A stretch of 5,522 nucleotides of DNA from Helicobacteraceae bacterium (lineage in GTDB: Bacteria > Campylobacterota > Campylobacteria > Campylobacterales > Sulfurimonadaceae): assembly GCA_030596305.1 (NCBI GenBank), contig JAUVKK010000075.1, positions 1-5,522 of the forward strand, read 5' to 3'. The notes beneath the pieces were generated by a model. It was given only the letters and a program-made list of their open reading frames with translations. It was not told the origin of the DNA and searched no databases. The position numbers and the translations under genes are program-made. Every line of letters starts with the position of its first letter. Positions within the stretch are counted from its first letter, which is position 1. Shown in pieces: positions 1 to 5,024 of this stretch.

Positions 1-1
1 T

Positions 2-508
2 TACATTGCGCAGCTCTCACGCAAAAACATGGAAGCAGGCTTTGAGGAGAGCATCACCTCCATAGCCCAGCAGACGACCCACCTTGCAACTGCGGCCAAA
101 GCCATCAAAGACATGCTCTACGACATCGAACTGCTCTACAACGCTGAGAGTATTGAGGAGAGAGAGTTTTTGCGCAACCTCCGTTATCAGATCCTGAATA
201 GTGTCATACTCTTTGAAAAACGGCGTAATAACGAAGATGAGACAATGGATGCGATGGAAGATGCCTACAAACAGATCGCAGATTCCAACAAAAACAACAT
301 GACCCTGATCCATGATATTGTAAACAACCATGCCATCCCATCAGAGATGACCACCATTGCCGTAAATGATCTGCATCTCAGTAAGAGTTTCACCAAGTCT
401 CTACGTAACGTCTTGCGTCTGCAAGCAGAACTTCCATTGGAAAACGGAGAAGGCGTTGTTATAGAAGAGACAGAAACAGTGGAAAAACAAGAAAACCCTA
501 AAAGCTAA
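2..508 (+). CDS. C-terminal part of a probable Na/Pi cotransporter (PhoU-like helical domain), 5' truncated
   Basis: The reading frame is open from the first bases of the window, so the gene starts upstream; the ATG at 29 is most likely an internal methionine. The visible 168 residues are almost wholly helical and rich in charged residues, with no membrane segment. The pattern (helices separated by short turns, EIxxLxNxx-type register and a late segment HLSKSFTKSLRNVLRLQ) resembles the cytoplasmic PhoU-like bundle that follows the transmembrane part of Na+/phosphate cotransporters of the NptA/YjbB type. In that family the membrane part imports or exports phosphate with sodium, and the PhoU-like tail is thought to be regulatory. 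The last about 20 residues are acidic and probably disordered. The identification is by overall pattern only, since the transporter core lies outside the window. A free-standing PhoU-like protein or another coiled-coil protein is the main alternative. Confidence 0.6.
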   Translation, partial: YIAQLSRKNMEAGFEESITSIAQQTTHLATAAKAIKDMLYDIELLYNAESIEEREFLRNLRYQILNSVILFEKRRNNEDETMDAMEDAYKQIADSNKNNMTLIHDIVNNHAIPSEMTTIAVNDLHLSKSFTKSLRNVLRLQAELPLENGEGVVIEETETVEKQENPKS

Positions 509-534
509 GAAGTTATATCCTCAGCAAACAGTAC

Positions 535-562
535 CTGTAAAAAAGCCTTTCCTACAGTTTTC
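535..562 (+). terminator. weak candidate terminator after the PhoU-like gene
   Basis: CTGTA (535-539) can pair with TACAG (553-557), with a possible inner AAA/TTT pairing around GCC, followed by TTTTCT. It lies 27 bases after the stop codon. The stem is short and AT-rich, so this is a weak candidate. Confidence 0.3.
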
Positions 563-678
563 TAATATGTATAGGAAGAATTATTACAATTGCTTATTTT
601 TTATGCAAAATATCTATTTACATTCCTTCTTATTTAGATAATATTATTTAATTAATTCTAATTCTATACAATCACTAA

Positions 679-712
679 TGTATAAATGAAAGAATTACAA
701 CTATCACAAGGA
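679..712 (+). promoter_or_regulatory. probable promoter -10 and ribosome binding site of the globin gene
   Basis: A TATAAAT box at 681-687 directly follows TG (679-680) and lies about 30 bases before the start codon. The region upstream (about 590-680) is strongly AT-rich with T runs, as in Campylobacterota promoters that lack a conserved -35. A clear Shine-Dalgarno AAGGA at 708-712 sits 5 bases before the ATG at 718. No convincing NssR- or FNR-type operator was seen, though the AT-rich stretch 634-661 has an imperfect TTAGA/TCTAA inversion. Confidence 0.45.
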
Positions 713-717
713 AAAAA

Positions 718-1167
718 ATGAGCCTATCACAACAGACTATCGACATCGTAAAAGCAACTGCAACACCTATAGCTATCAACAGCGAAGCTATCACTACACG
801 TATGTATGAGATCCTTTTTGCAAACTACCCGGAGACTGAAATACTTTTTCAAAATGCATCTCCTGACCAACACAAAAAACTGGCAGGTGCTGTTGCAGCA
901 TACGCCGCAAACATCGACAACCTTGATGTTCTCTCAAAAGCAGTAGAGAACATGGCTCAAAAACACGTTAACACTATGGTCAGACCGGAGCACTACCCGA
1001 TGGTCGGTGTTTCACTGCTTGAAGCGGTTAAAGACGTTCTTGGTGACGCGGCGACTAACAGCGTCATCGAAGCTTGGAAAGAGGCGTACTTCTTCCTGGC
1101 AGACATTCTAATTGCTCATGAAAAAGAGCTTTATGCAGAACGTCAAAAAGAGACTGCTTCAGTCTAA
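718..1167 (+). CDS. single-domain haemoglobin (Vitreoscilla/Campylobacter Cgb type)
   Basis: A 149-residue globin without a reductase domain, the usual size for bacterial single-domain haemoglobins. It can be aligned by eye with Vitreoscilla haemoglobin along its whole length. Key residues are present: Tyr30 (B10), Phe44 (CD1), Gln51 (E7), the proximal haem ligand His83 (F8) in QKHVNTMV, then HYPMVG with Tyr93, and Glu135 near the C-terminus, matching the Tyr/Glu pair that hydrogen-bonds the proximal His in flavohaemoglobins and Vgb. The segment LLEAVKDVLGDAAT is a family signature. Relatives bind O2 and NO in the cytoplasm; in Campylobacter jejuni the homologue Cgb detoxifies NO, and in Vitreoscilla the protein aids respiration at low O2. 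Which role applies here cannot be told from sequence. Lacking a fused reductase, it needs a separate electron donor. It has its own promoter and terminator, so it is probably transcribed alone. The start is set by the AAGGA site 5 bases upstream. Confidence 0.93.
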   Translation: MSLSQQTIDIVKATATPIAINSEAITTRMYEILFANYPETEILFQNASPDQHKKLAGAVAAYAANIDNLDVLSKAVENMAQKHVNTMVRPEHYPMVGVSLLEAVKDVLGDAATNSVIEAWKEAYFFLADILIAHEKELYAERQKETASV

Positions 1168-1177
1168 TCTCCTTCTT

Positions 1178-1220
1178 ACTCTTTATGCTTTTGCATAGGG
1201 AGTCTCTCTTTATATTTATC
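1178..1220 (+). terminator. Rho-independent terminator of the globin gene
   Basis: An 11-bp stem, 1178-1188 with 1193-1203 (ACTCTTTATGC pairing GCATAGGGAGT, two G-U pairs), closes a TTTT loop and is followed by a pyrimidine/T-rich tail. It begins 10 bases after the globin stop codon. Confidence 0.7.
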
Positions 1221-1270
1221 TAACATTTAATTACTATATCAATCCTGTGACTCTATTCCTCTGTTTCCAA

Positions 1271-1283
1271 AAAGTGACACTTT
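1271..1283. promoter_or_regulatory. 13-bp palindrome, candidate operator
   Basis: AAAGTG-A-CACTTT is a perfect inverted repeat with a single-base centre. It ends 27 bases before the TATAAT box at 1311, so it overlaps or abuts the -35 zone, a usual place for a regulator site. The downstream operon encodes an HTH protein that could be its own regulator; that link is inference. Confidence 0.35.
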
Positions 1284-1310
1284 AGTAATAGTCCTGATAT
1301 TCTCACTCTT

Positions 1311-1316
1311 TATAAT
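1311..1316 (+). promoter_or_regulatory. consensus -10 box of the acidic-protein/HTH-protein operon
   Basis: A perfect TATAAT lies 29 bases before the preferred start codon at 1346. No consensus -35 is visible 16-18 bases upstream, which is common for sigma-70 promoters in Campylobacterota. Confidence 0.55.
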
Positions 1317-1345
1317 TTCTCATCTTATTTGTAATGGAGACGACT

Positions 1346-1570
1346 ATGAAAGACAATGTTTTTATGATTCACTCATTAGACAACGGCTGGGACTGGCCAG
1401 ATATGTATAGTGAACATGATATAGAGTCATACTGCCTTGAAGAGTTGGAAGTCCCCCAAGAGCACATCGACGAAGTGGAGTGTTATAACAATGCATTTCA
1501 ACTGACGCTCAAACGACAACGAAGCTACCATAACGACGATTGGTACGTCAACCTGCTGCGCAGCGCATAA
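1346..1570 (+). CDS. small acidic protein of unknown family
   Basis: A 74-residue protein I do not recognise. A start at 1334 would add METT, but no Shine-Dalgarno lies before it. The ATG at 1346 has GGAGA (1336-1340) 5 bases upstream, so I chose 1346. The protein has 16 Asp/Glu against 5 Lys/Arg, with the acid mostly in residues 12-45, several aromatics (WDWPDMY near residue 15, DDWYV near 65) and two cysteines (30, 46). Its short C-terminal part is more basic (KRQRSYH). There is no signal peptide or membrane segment, so it is probably a cytoplasmic soluble protein. It is the first gene of an apparent operon: 17 bases separate it from the next gene, which encodes an extremely basic protein. 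A complex between the acidic and basic products is possible but is only an inference. Confidence 0.7.
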   Translation: MKDNVFMIHSLDNGWDWPDMYSEHDIESYCLEELEVPQEHIDEVECYNNAFQLTLKRQRSYHNDDWYVNLLRSA

Positions 1571-1587
1571 AAAAAGGAAAATACATA

Positions 1588-1986
1588 ATGAAAATGAGTG
1601 TAAAAGAGTATGCCCAACTAATTGGTAAAAACGAGAAAACAGTTTACAAGATGATAAAAGACGAGGTGATCGTCACACACAAAGAGAATGGTAAACATCG
1701 TATTAAGATCGACAAAAATCTGCTAAAAGTCATAGAAAAAGCAGAGCAGGCATTCCAAGAGGCCAAAGCCATTTTAGTCAACATCGAGAAAGCGTCTGAG
1801 CAGATTAAAAAGCCGACTAAAGCAGTTTCTAAAAGTGTTAAAACTATGGCGAAAAAAAGTACCCCTAAGAAAAAAGTAGTTAAAAAGAGTGCAAAGTCGA
1901 TCGTAAAACCATTGAAGAGAAGTGTTAAAAAGCCACTAAAGTTTCTCAAGAAAAGTACAAAAAAGCAACCACTAAAAAAGCAATAA
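1588..1986 (+). CDS. HTH (excisionase/MerR-like) protein with lysine-rich, histone-H1-like tail
   Basis: In the zero frame this encodes 132 residues from an ATG preceded by AAGGA (1574-1578). An earlier in-frame ATG at 1540 overlaps the previous gene and has no ribosome site. Residues 4-43 look like an excisionase/MerR-type winged HTH: VKEYAQLIGK as first helix, EKTVYKMIKDE as recognition helix, then a wing around HKENGKHRIKI. Residues about 45-73 form a helical, possibly coiled-coil linker. From residue 71 to the end, 24 of 62 residues are lysine, with Ser, Thr, Ala, Pro and Val between them, as in histone H1-like tails. Such tails bind DNA non-specifically; together with the HTH this suggests a nucleoid-associated protein or DNA-bridging regulator. 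The frame ends at TAA 1984-1986, but a -1 shift at A AAA AAG (1959-1965 or 1974-1980) would extend it to TGA at 2007-2009. Phage-type excisionase is an alternative for the HTH, but no integrase or att site is near. Confidence 0.8.
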   Translation: MKMSVKEYAQLIGKNEKTVYKMIKDEVIVTHKENGKHRIKIDKNLLKVIEKAEQAFQEAKAILVNIEKASEQIKKPTKAVSKSVKTMAKKSTPKKKVVKKSAKSIVKPLKRSVKKPLKFLKKSTKKQPLKKQ

Positions 1987-2009
1987 GCAGAGCACCTAAA
2001 AAACGTTGA
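1959..2009 (+). other. possible -1 frameshift region extending the lysine-rich tail
   Basis: Two heptamers A AAA AAG, at 1959-1965 and 1974-1980, are both in the phase required for -1 slippage (codons ACA AAA AAG and CTA AAA AAG). This is the heptamer known from E. coli dnaX. After a shift at the first site the frame reads ATTKKAISRAPKKR and stops at TGA 2007-2009, giving 140 residues; a shift at the second site also gives 140. The added end is more H1-like than the zero-frame end QPLKKQ. The -1 frame is open only from about 1929, after a TAA at 1926-1928. No strong downstream stem-loop or upstream internal Shine-Dalgarno was seen. A genuine one-base indel or a homopolymer sequencing error would look the same. 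Confidence 0.4.
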
Positions 2010-2033
2010 CTTCCTGACGGAGCTGTAACTGTA

Positions 2034-3128
2034 TTAACAGATGCAGTTACGTCCACATCTTTTAGCGTCATACAGTTTTTTGTCAGCTTCATGATGGAGA
2101 GCATCAAGGGTGTCGATCCCTTTACCTATCTCTGCCACTCCGATACTCAGTGTAATGTCCAGCATGATTTCATTATAGGTAAAGGCATGCTCCTCAATAG
2201 TGTTACAGATGTTTTGCGCAACAACTCTAGCATCATCTATTGAGACCCCATAAAGCAAAAGTGCAAACTCTTCACCGCCAATACGCGCAAAGGTGTCACT
2301 GCTTCTGGTCATACCCTGGATCTCTTGTGCCAAATCGACTAAAACAGTATCTCCCGCTTGGTGTCCATAGGTATCGTTGAGCATTTTAAAATGGTCAATG
2401 TCCAACATCAACAGGGACACGGTCTTCTCCTCTCGCCTTGAAAGGTCGATCATACGTTCTGCTGTCTCAAAAAAGTGGCGTCGGTTATAGACCTCAGTCA
2501 GACCATCAGTAATAGAGCGTTTGTGCAGCTCCCCGACACTGCCGGCCAAGGCTTCATGATCTTCTATGTGACTCACAAGGTTTCTGTTGATGGACTTTGC
2601 AAGCATTATGATAGAAGGAACAAAGACAATAGCAAGCAGTAAAACAGCTTGGTGTGTAGTGTCTGAATACTGTGAAAACAGAAAGAGCTGAGGAAGAAGC
2701 ATCAGTAAAAAGTAGACAATATAACCATATAAGATCGATGCAAGCGACATAGCTCCCGCTGTGATCAACCCCATAATAAGAACAAATGAGATAAATTCAT
2801 AAGGCGCAGCGGCATAAAAAACACCAACAAAAGCACCAATGTTCCAGACAAAGGCTGAGTAGATCATAATCCCAAAAAAGGCTTTGACATGGAGTCTTGT
2901 TTTCTCACTGTTCTCTTGTTCTATGTAGCTAGAAAGCGACTTTGCATTGTAATAGCGGAGGTAGATAAAGATACTCTGCAGTATGGCCCATACAATCAAA
3001 AGTCCATTCGGAACATGATCTTTAAAGATGAAAAGAAAGATCACACTCAACGCGATCAAGCCAACAATAGTCCTAGGTGTCTCGTTCACCATACGTTCTA
3101 CAAGTTTGGGGTGATACGTAAAAACCAT
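2034..3128 (-). CDS. membrane diguanylate cyclase (six-TM sensor plus GGDEF domain)
   Basis: A 364-residue protein that makes cyclic di-GMP from two GTP. The start was set at the ATG 3128-3126, which has GAGGAA (3137-3132) just upstream; a GTG 14 codons earlier has no ribosome site. Residues 21-180 hold about six hydrophobic segments (roughly 21-36, 41-58, 84-104, 111-134, 136-152, 160-178), a MASE-like membrane sensor of unassigned type. A short helical linker follows, and the GGDEF domain spans about 203-364. It begins ITDGLTEVYNRRHF, carries the metal/substrate segment DIDHFKMLNDTYGHQAGD (Asp243, Asn251, Asp252), the active-site loop GGEEF at 284-288, and the inhibitory I-site RSSD at 275-278, five residues before the loop. 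All key residues are present, so it should be active and inhibited by product. There is no EAL domain. The signal it senses is unknown. It is convergent with the HTH gene and divergent from the DUF2238 gene. Confidence 0.93.
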   Translation of the reverse strand: MVFTYHPKLVERMVNETPRTIVGLIALSVIFLFIFKDHVPNGLLIVWAILQSIFIYLRYYNAKSLSSYIEQENSEKTRLHVKAFFGIMIYSAFVWNIGAFVGVFYAAAPYEFISFVLIMGLITAGAMSLASILYGYIVYFLLMLLPQLFLFSQYSDTTHQAVLLLAIVFVPSIIMLAKSINRNLVSHIEDHEALAGSVGELHKRSITDGLTEVYNRRHFFETAERMIDLSRREEKTVSLLMLDIDHFKMLNDTYGHQAGDTVLVDLAQEIQGMTRSSDTFARIGGEEFALLLYGVSIDDARVVAQNICNTIEEHAFTYNEIMLDITLSIGVAEIGKGIDTLDALHHEADKKLYDAKRCGRNCIC

Positions 3129-3160
3129 GACTTCCTCAAATTTGTATGTAAATAATGGGA

Positions 3161-3166
3161 ATTTTA
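3161..3166 (-). promoter_or_regulatory. candidate -10 box of the diguanylate cyclase gene
   Basis: On the minus strand TAAAAT (3166-3161) is preceded by TGA, giving an extended-type -10 about 33 bases before the chosen start. No -35 consensus was seen. The rest of the 218-base divergent spacer (3129-3346) is AT-rich and non-coding. It includes a short inversion ATGAAA-N7-TTTCAT at 3250-3268 that could be an operator. Confidence 0.3.
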
Positions 3167-3346
3167 TCACAATAAAGCATAAATACTAGTAGTAAGTAGC
3201 AATATTCTCCTATACATCAGCCTTCTATATCTTTATGCACCGTAGAAACATGAAAGGTAAATTTTCATTATTACTAAATATCTCTTTTTCAGGTATCATT
3301 TTTATATGAACAAAATAAACTCTCTTGTAAAAAGCAATACCTAGCC

Positions 3347-3943
3347 ATGTTCAAAAAAAGCTTGGTGGTCATCTTTGTCATATTCTGGCTTGCACTGGCC
3401 ATCAACCCTGTCAACTTTGGTATATGGGCACTGGAAAACATACTGGTCGTCACTGTGTTCCCTGTAGTGCTTTGGCTCGACAAAAAGTACAACTTTAACA
3501 ACCTCACCTATCTCAGCCTGACAGCCTTTGTCATCTTGCATCTCTTTGGCGCACACATGACCTACGCTAACATGACGTACTTTGTCTGGTATTCAGACTG
3601 GTTCAATTGGGATCGAAACTACTACGACCAGTTCATCCATTTTCTCTTCGGTCTAATGGTATTCGTGCCATTTTTTGAAGTGTTTTATCATCAGGGTATC
3701 TCCAAAAGACTAAGCTACCTCATCGCATTTTTATTCATCACCGGTGTCGGTGCCTGGTATGAGATCTTAGAGTGGCTCACTATGATAGTGTTTTGTGAGA
3801 AATCGCTCGAAGCCTGTGCAGAAGCTATCACCCAAGGCGACATCTGGGATGCACAAAAGGATGTTGCCTATGCCATTATTGGTTCGCTCATTGCTATGCT
3901 GTTACACAGTATATGGGGTAAAAAAAAGAGTGCCCACCTTTAA
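3347..3943 (+). CDS. DUF2238 (YjdF-type) integral membrane protein
   Basis: A 198-residue protein close in length to E. coli YjdF (about 209). It has about five to six hydrophobic segments (near 5-20, 29-44, 54-70, 96-114, 122-137 and 174-190) and a short basic C-terminal end, GKKKSAHL. Family signatures are in order: HLFGAHMTY at 65-73, WFNWDRNYYDQFIHF at 85-99, the pair EILEW at 139-143, and QGDIWDAQKD at 163-172. These polar residues sit in or next to membrane segments and could form a ligand or metal site; that is inference, as the function of the family is unknown. It acts in the inner membrane. The ATG at 3347 is the only start between the upstream in-frame stop (3275-3277) and the conserved region, but no clear Shine-Dalgarno precedes it. 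A 12-codon reading frame ends 2 bases before it, so coupled translation is possible. It appears to be transcribed alone. Confidence 0.88.
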   Translation: MFKKSLVVIFVIFWLALAINPVNFGIWALENILVVTVFPVVLWLDKKYNFNNLTYLSLTAFVILHLFGAHMTYANMTYFVWYSDWFNWDRNYYDQFIHFLFGLMVFVPFFEVFYHQGISKRLSYLIAFLFITGVGAWYEILEWLTMIVFCEKSLEACAEAITQGDIWDAQKDVAYAIIGSLIAMLLHSIWGKKKSAHL

Positions 3944-4022
3944 TAAAACATCACCCTATCGTTACTACAATCAATGAACGACCAGAGAGCTTCATACACT
4001 TCTCCTTTAACTATTAATACGA

Positions 4023-4050
4023 TATAGTTTTTCATATTGATCAACAAGGG
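4023..4050 (+). promoter_or_regulatory. candidate -10 box and ribosome binding site of the DUF2628 gene
   Basis: TATAGT at 4023-4028 lies 30 bases before the ATG at 4059. AAGGG at 4046-4050 is a Shine-Dalgarno about 8 bases before that ATG and too close (1 base) to the other ATG at 4052, so it decides the start. The palindrome TTGATCAA (4037-4044) lies between them. The 115-base spacer 3944-4058 holds nothing else recognised, and no terminator for the upstream gene was seen. Confidence 0.35.
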
Positions 4051-4058
4051 TATGGAAA

Positions 4059-4565
4059 ATGATATCGACTGCCGACACTGCAAACAGTATGCAGGATTAC
4101 GACAACAAAATGGTTGAGGCTTTTATAGACAAGCCGGAGAAATTAGCTTGGTACAAAAACGCATTTGAGCGCTACAGCGTCAACGGCGAAGCCAAGATGA
4201 CTTGGGTCTGGAGCTGGTGGGCTTTTTTCGGCGGTCTCTTTTATCTGCTCTACCGAAAAGCGTATATGCCCGCAATTTGGCTTTTGGTTCTCTTCATCGT
4301 TGCATCTTTCATACCATTTGCCGGATTCGTTCTTTGGATCTTGACAGGTGGGTTTGCACCCTACTTTGTGTACAAAACATACCTGGAGAGAAAGGCTGAA
4401 ATAGAATCAGCAATCCAAGACGAACCCAAACGCATCGAAACTATGCGCACATTAGGCGGTTTCAATGACTGGGCTATCTGGCTGGCTGTTTTAATACATC
4501 TCTTCATTTGGATTTTTGTCTTCGTTATGCTCTCCACCCTAATGCCTGCTCTGTCTCAGCAATAA
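4059..4565 (+). CDS. DUF2628 family membrane protein
   Basis: A 168-residue protein with the DUF2628 layout. A soluble N-terminal part contains FIDKPEKLAWYKNAFERYSVNG (here broken by motif: FIDKP at 22-26, WYKNAFERY at 31-39). A Trp-rich entry to the membrane, TWVWSWWAFFGGLFYLLYRK at 48-67, is the hallmark of the family. A second hydrophobic stretch at 71-104 follows, then a cytoplasmic helical stretch (about 105-135) and a last membrane segment at 138-163. Biochemical function is not known; members are small inner-membrane proteins found widely in Campylobacterota and other bacteria. The start at 4059 is supported by AAGGG at 4046-4050; the in-frame ATGs at 4089 and 4110 lack ribosome sites but cannot be excluded. 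It seems to be a single-gene unit followed by a GC-rich hairpin. Confidence 0.8.
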   Translation: MISTADTANSMQDYDNKMVEAFIDKPEKLAWYKNAFERYSVNGEAKMTWVWSWWAFFGGLFYLLYRKAYMPAIWLLVLFIVASFIPFAGFVLWILTGGFAPYFVYKTYLERKAEIESAIQDEPKRIETMRTLGGFNDWAIWLAVLIHLFIWIFVFVMLSTLMPALSQQ

Positions 4566-4569
4566 CCCC

Positions 4570-4585
4570 GAGGCCAAACGGCCTC
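4570..4585 (+). terminator. GC-rich hairpin after the DUF2628 gene
   Basis: GAGGCC (4570-4575), loop AAAC, GGCCTC (4580-4585) forms a perfect 6-bp stem starting 4 bases after the stop codon. The following bases TATACAAA are not a proper T run, so it may be a weak terminator or a 3'-end stabiliser. Confidence 0.5.
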
Positions 4586-4696
4586 TATACAAATAGCACA
4601 ACACACCCTTTCCTCACAAGAGATAATTTATCTACAAACGACATAAAGCGCACATAAACAAAGAACTCAACCAGACTGCTACTCACGTTTGCAATA

Positions 4697-4727
4697 GGGC
4701 ACCTCTAAAAACCCTGGTTATCCTCAG
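4697..4727 (+). repeat. left terminal inverted repeat of the MITE-like element
   Basis: Begins GGGCACCTCTAAAAACCC and ends TTATCCTCAG. It differs from the right repeat at 4 of 31 positions (3, 6, 14 and 21 from the outer end). Confidence 0.8.
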
Positions 4728-4730
4728 CAT

Positions 4731-4820
4731 AAGAGAGGTATTCACAATCAAGGCGACCTTTTGAAGCCCTAGCCATAGCTAAGGCGAGAAAGGGCAACGC
4801 CGAGTGTGGATACCTCTCTT
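4731..4820. repeat. left inner hairpin of the MITE-like element
   Basis: AAGAGAGGTAT (4731-4741) pairs with ATACCTCTCTT (4810-4820), extended by TCACA/TGTGG and GGCG/CGCC (4752-4755 with 4798-4801). The centre is near 4776, inside TAGCCATAGCTA. Confidence 0.65.
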
Positions 4821-4838
4821 TTGCCCGAAGGGAGGGTC

Positions 4839-4924
4839 AAAGAGAGCAAACTCATAAAGAATTTTTCATCGCCGTAGCTATGGCTATGACTCAAAAAAAG
4901 TTCTTTACGATTTCATCTCTCTTT
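4839..4924. repeat. right inner hairpin of the MITE-like element
   Basis: AAAGAGAG (4839-4846) pairs with CTCTCTTT (4917-4924), and TAAAGAATTTTT (4855-4866) with AAAAAGTTCTTTA (4895-4907). The centre is near 4881, inside TAGCTATGGCTA. Confidence 0.65.
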
Positions 4925-4931
4925 GTTCCCT

Positions 4932-4962
4932 CTGAGGATAATCAGGGTGTTTAGAGATGTCC
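4932..4962 (-). repeat. right terminal inverted repeat of the MITE-like element
   Basis: Read on the minus strand it begins GGACATCTCTAAACACCC and ends TTATCCTCAG, matching the left repeat at 27 of 31 positions. Its outer end is 62 bases from the sensor-gene start codon. Confidence 0.8.
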
Positions 4963-5013
4963 AATATAGAGTTATGTTAAGATGTAGGTATTAGTGCCTA
5001 TGAATTTATGCGC

Positions 5014-5019
5014 GAGGAG
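5014..5019 (+). promoter_or_regulatory. ribosome binding site of the sensor gene
   Basis: GAGGAG lies 5 bases before the ATG at 5025 and fixes that start. A possible -10, TAAGAT at 4978-4983, is weak and would put the -35 zone inside the right end of the MITE-like element. Confidence 0.6.
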
Positions 5020-5024
5020 TGTGA

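Larger units (their letters stand above)
4693..4966. mobile_element. MITE-like element (266 bp, 4697-4962) with AATA flanking direct repeats
   Basis: The ends 4697-4727 and 4932-4962 are inverted repeats of 31 bp, identical at 27 positions; the shared inner end is TTATCCTCAG. AATA occurs directly outside both ends (4693-4696 and 4963-4966), consistent with a 4-bp target duplication. The inside is non-coding and palindromic, with 4771-4787 (AGCCATAGCTAAGGCGA) matching the reverse complement of 4869-4885 at 16 of 17 bases, centred where the terminal repeats are centred (about 4828-4830). Size, TIRs, target repeat and lack of a transposase fit a miniature inverted-repeat transposable element moved in trans by a DDE transposase; an IS4/IS5-type helper is a guess. 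A long intergenic hairpin without mobility is the alternative. Confidence 0.75.
4566..5024. other. 459-base gene-free stretch
   Basis: No credible coding frame was seen on either strand. It holds the hairpin at 4570-4585, a small palindrome AGATAA-T-TTATCT at 4621-4633, the MITE-like element at 4697-4962, and a 62-base leader to the sensor gene at 5025. Confidence 0.7.

Noticed and set aside
516..526. TATCCTCAGCA also occurs inside the left terminal repeat of the MITE-like element (4719-4729)
   Set aside because: An 11-base match is expected a few times by chance in a window of this size, and the flanks do not match.
590..680. NssR-type operator (TTAAC-N4-GTTAA) upstream of the globin gene
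   Set aside because: No match was found; the AT-rich stretch only gives low-complexity partial inversions.
1644..1949. 101-residue hydrophobic frame on the minus strand opposite the HTH/lysine-rich gene
   Set aside because: It is the antisense shadow of Lys codons (read as Phe/Leu), with no ribosome site; the plus-strand gene is clearly better supported.
2025..2050. Inverted repeat GTAACTG/CAGTTAC between the convergent genes as a bidirectional terminator
   Set aside because: The 7-bp stem has a 12-base loop and no T run on either side, and it overlaps the end of the cyclase coding region.
4037..4044. TTGATCAA as an FNR/CRP-type site
   Set aside because: FNR-type sites need a 4-base spacer between TTGAT and ATCAA; this is only a compact 8-base palindrome, common by chance.
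4052..4117. Alternative frame from ATG 4052 giving MENDIDCRHCKQY, resembling a zinc-ribbon start
   Set aside because: It stops after 21 codons, its Shine-Dalgarno spacing would be only 1 base, and the overlapping DUF2628 frame explains the site.
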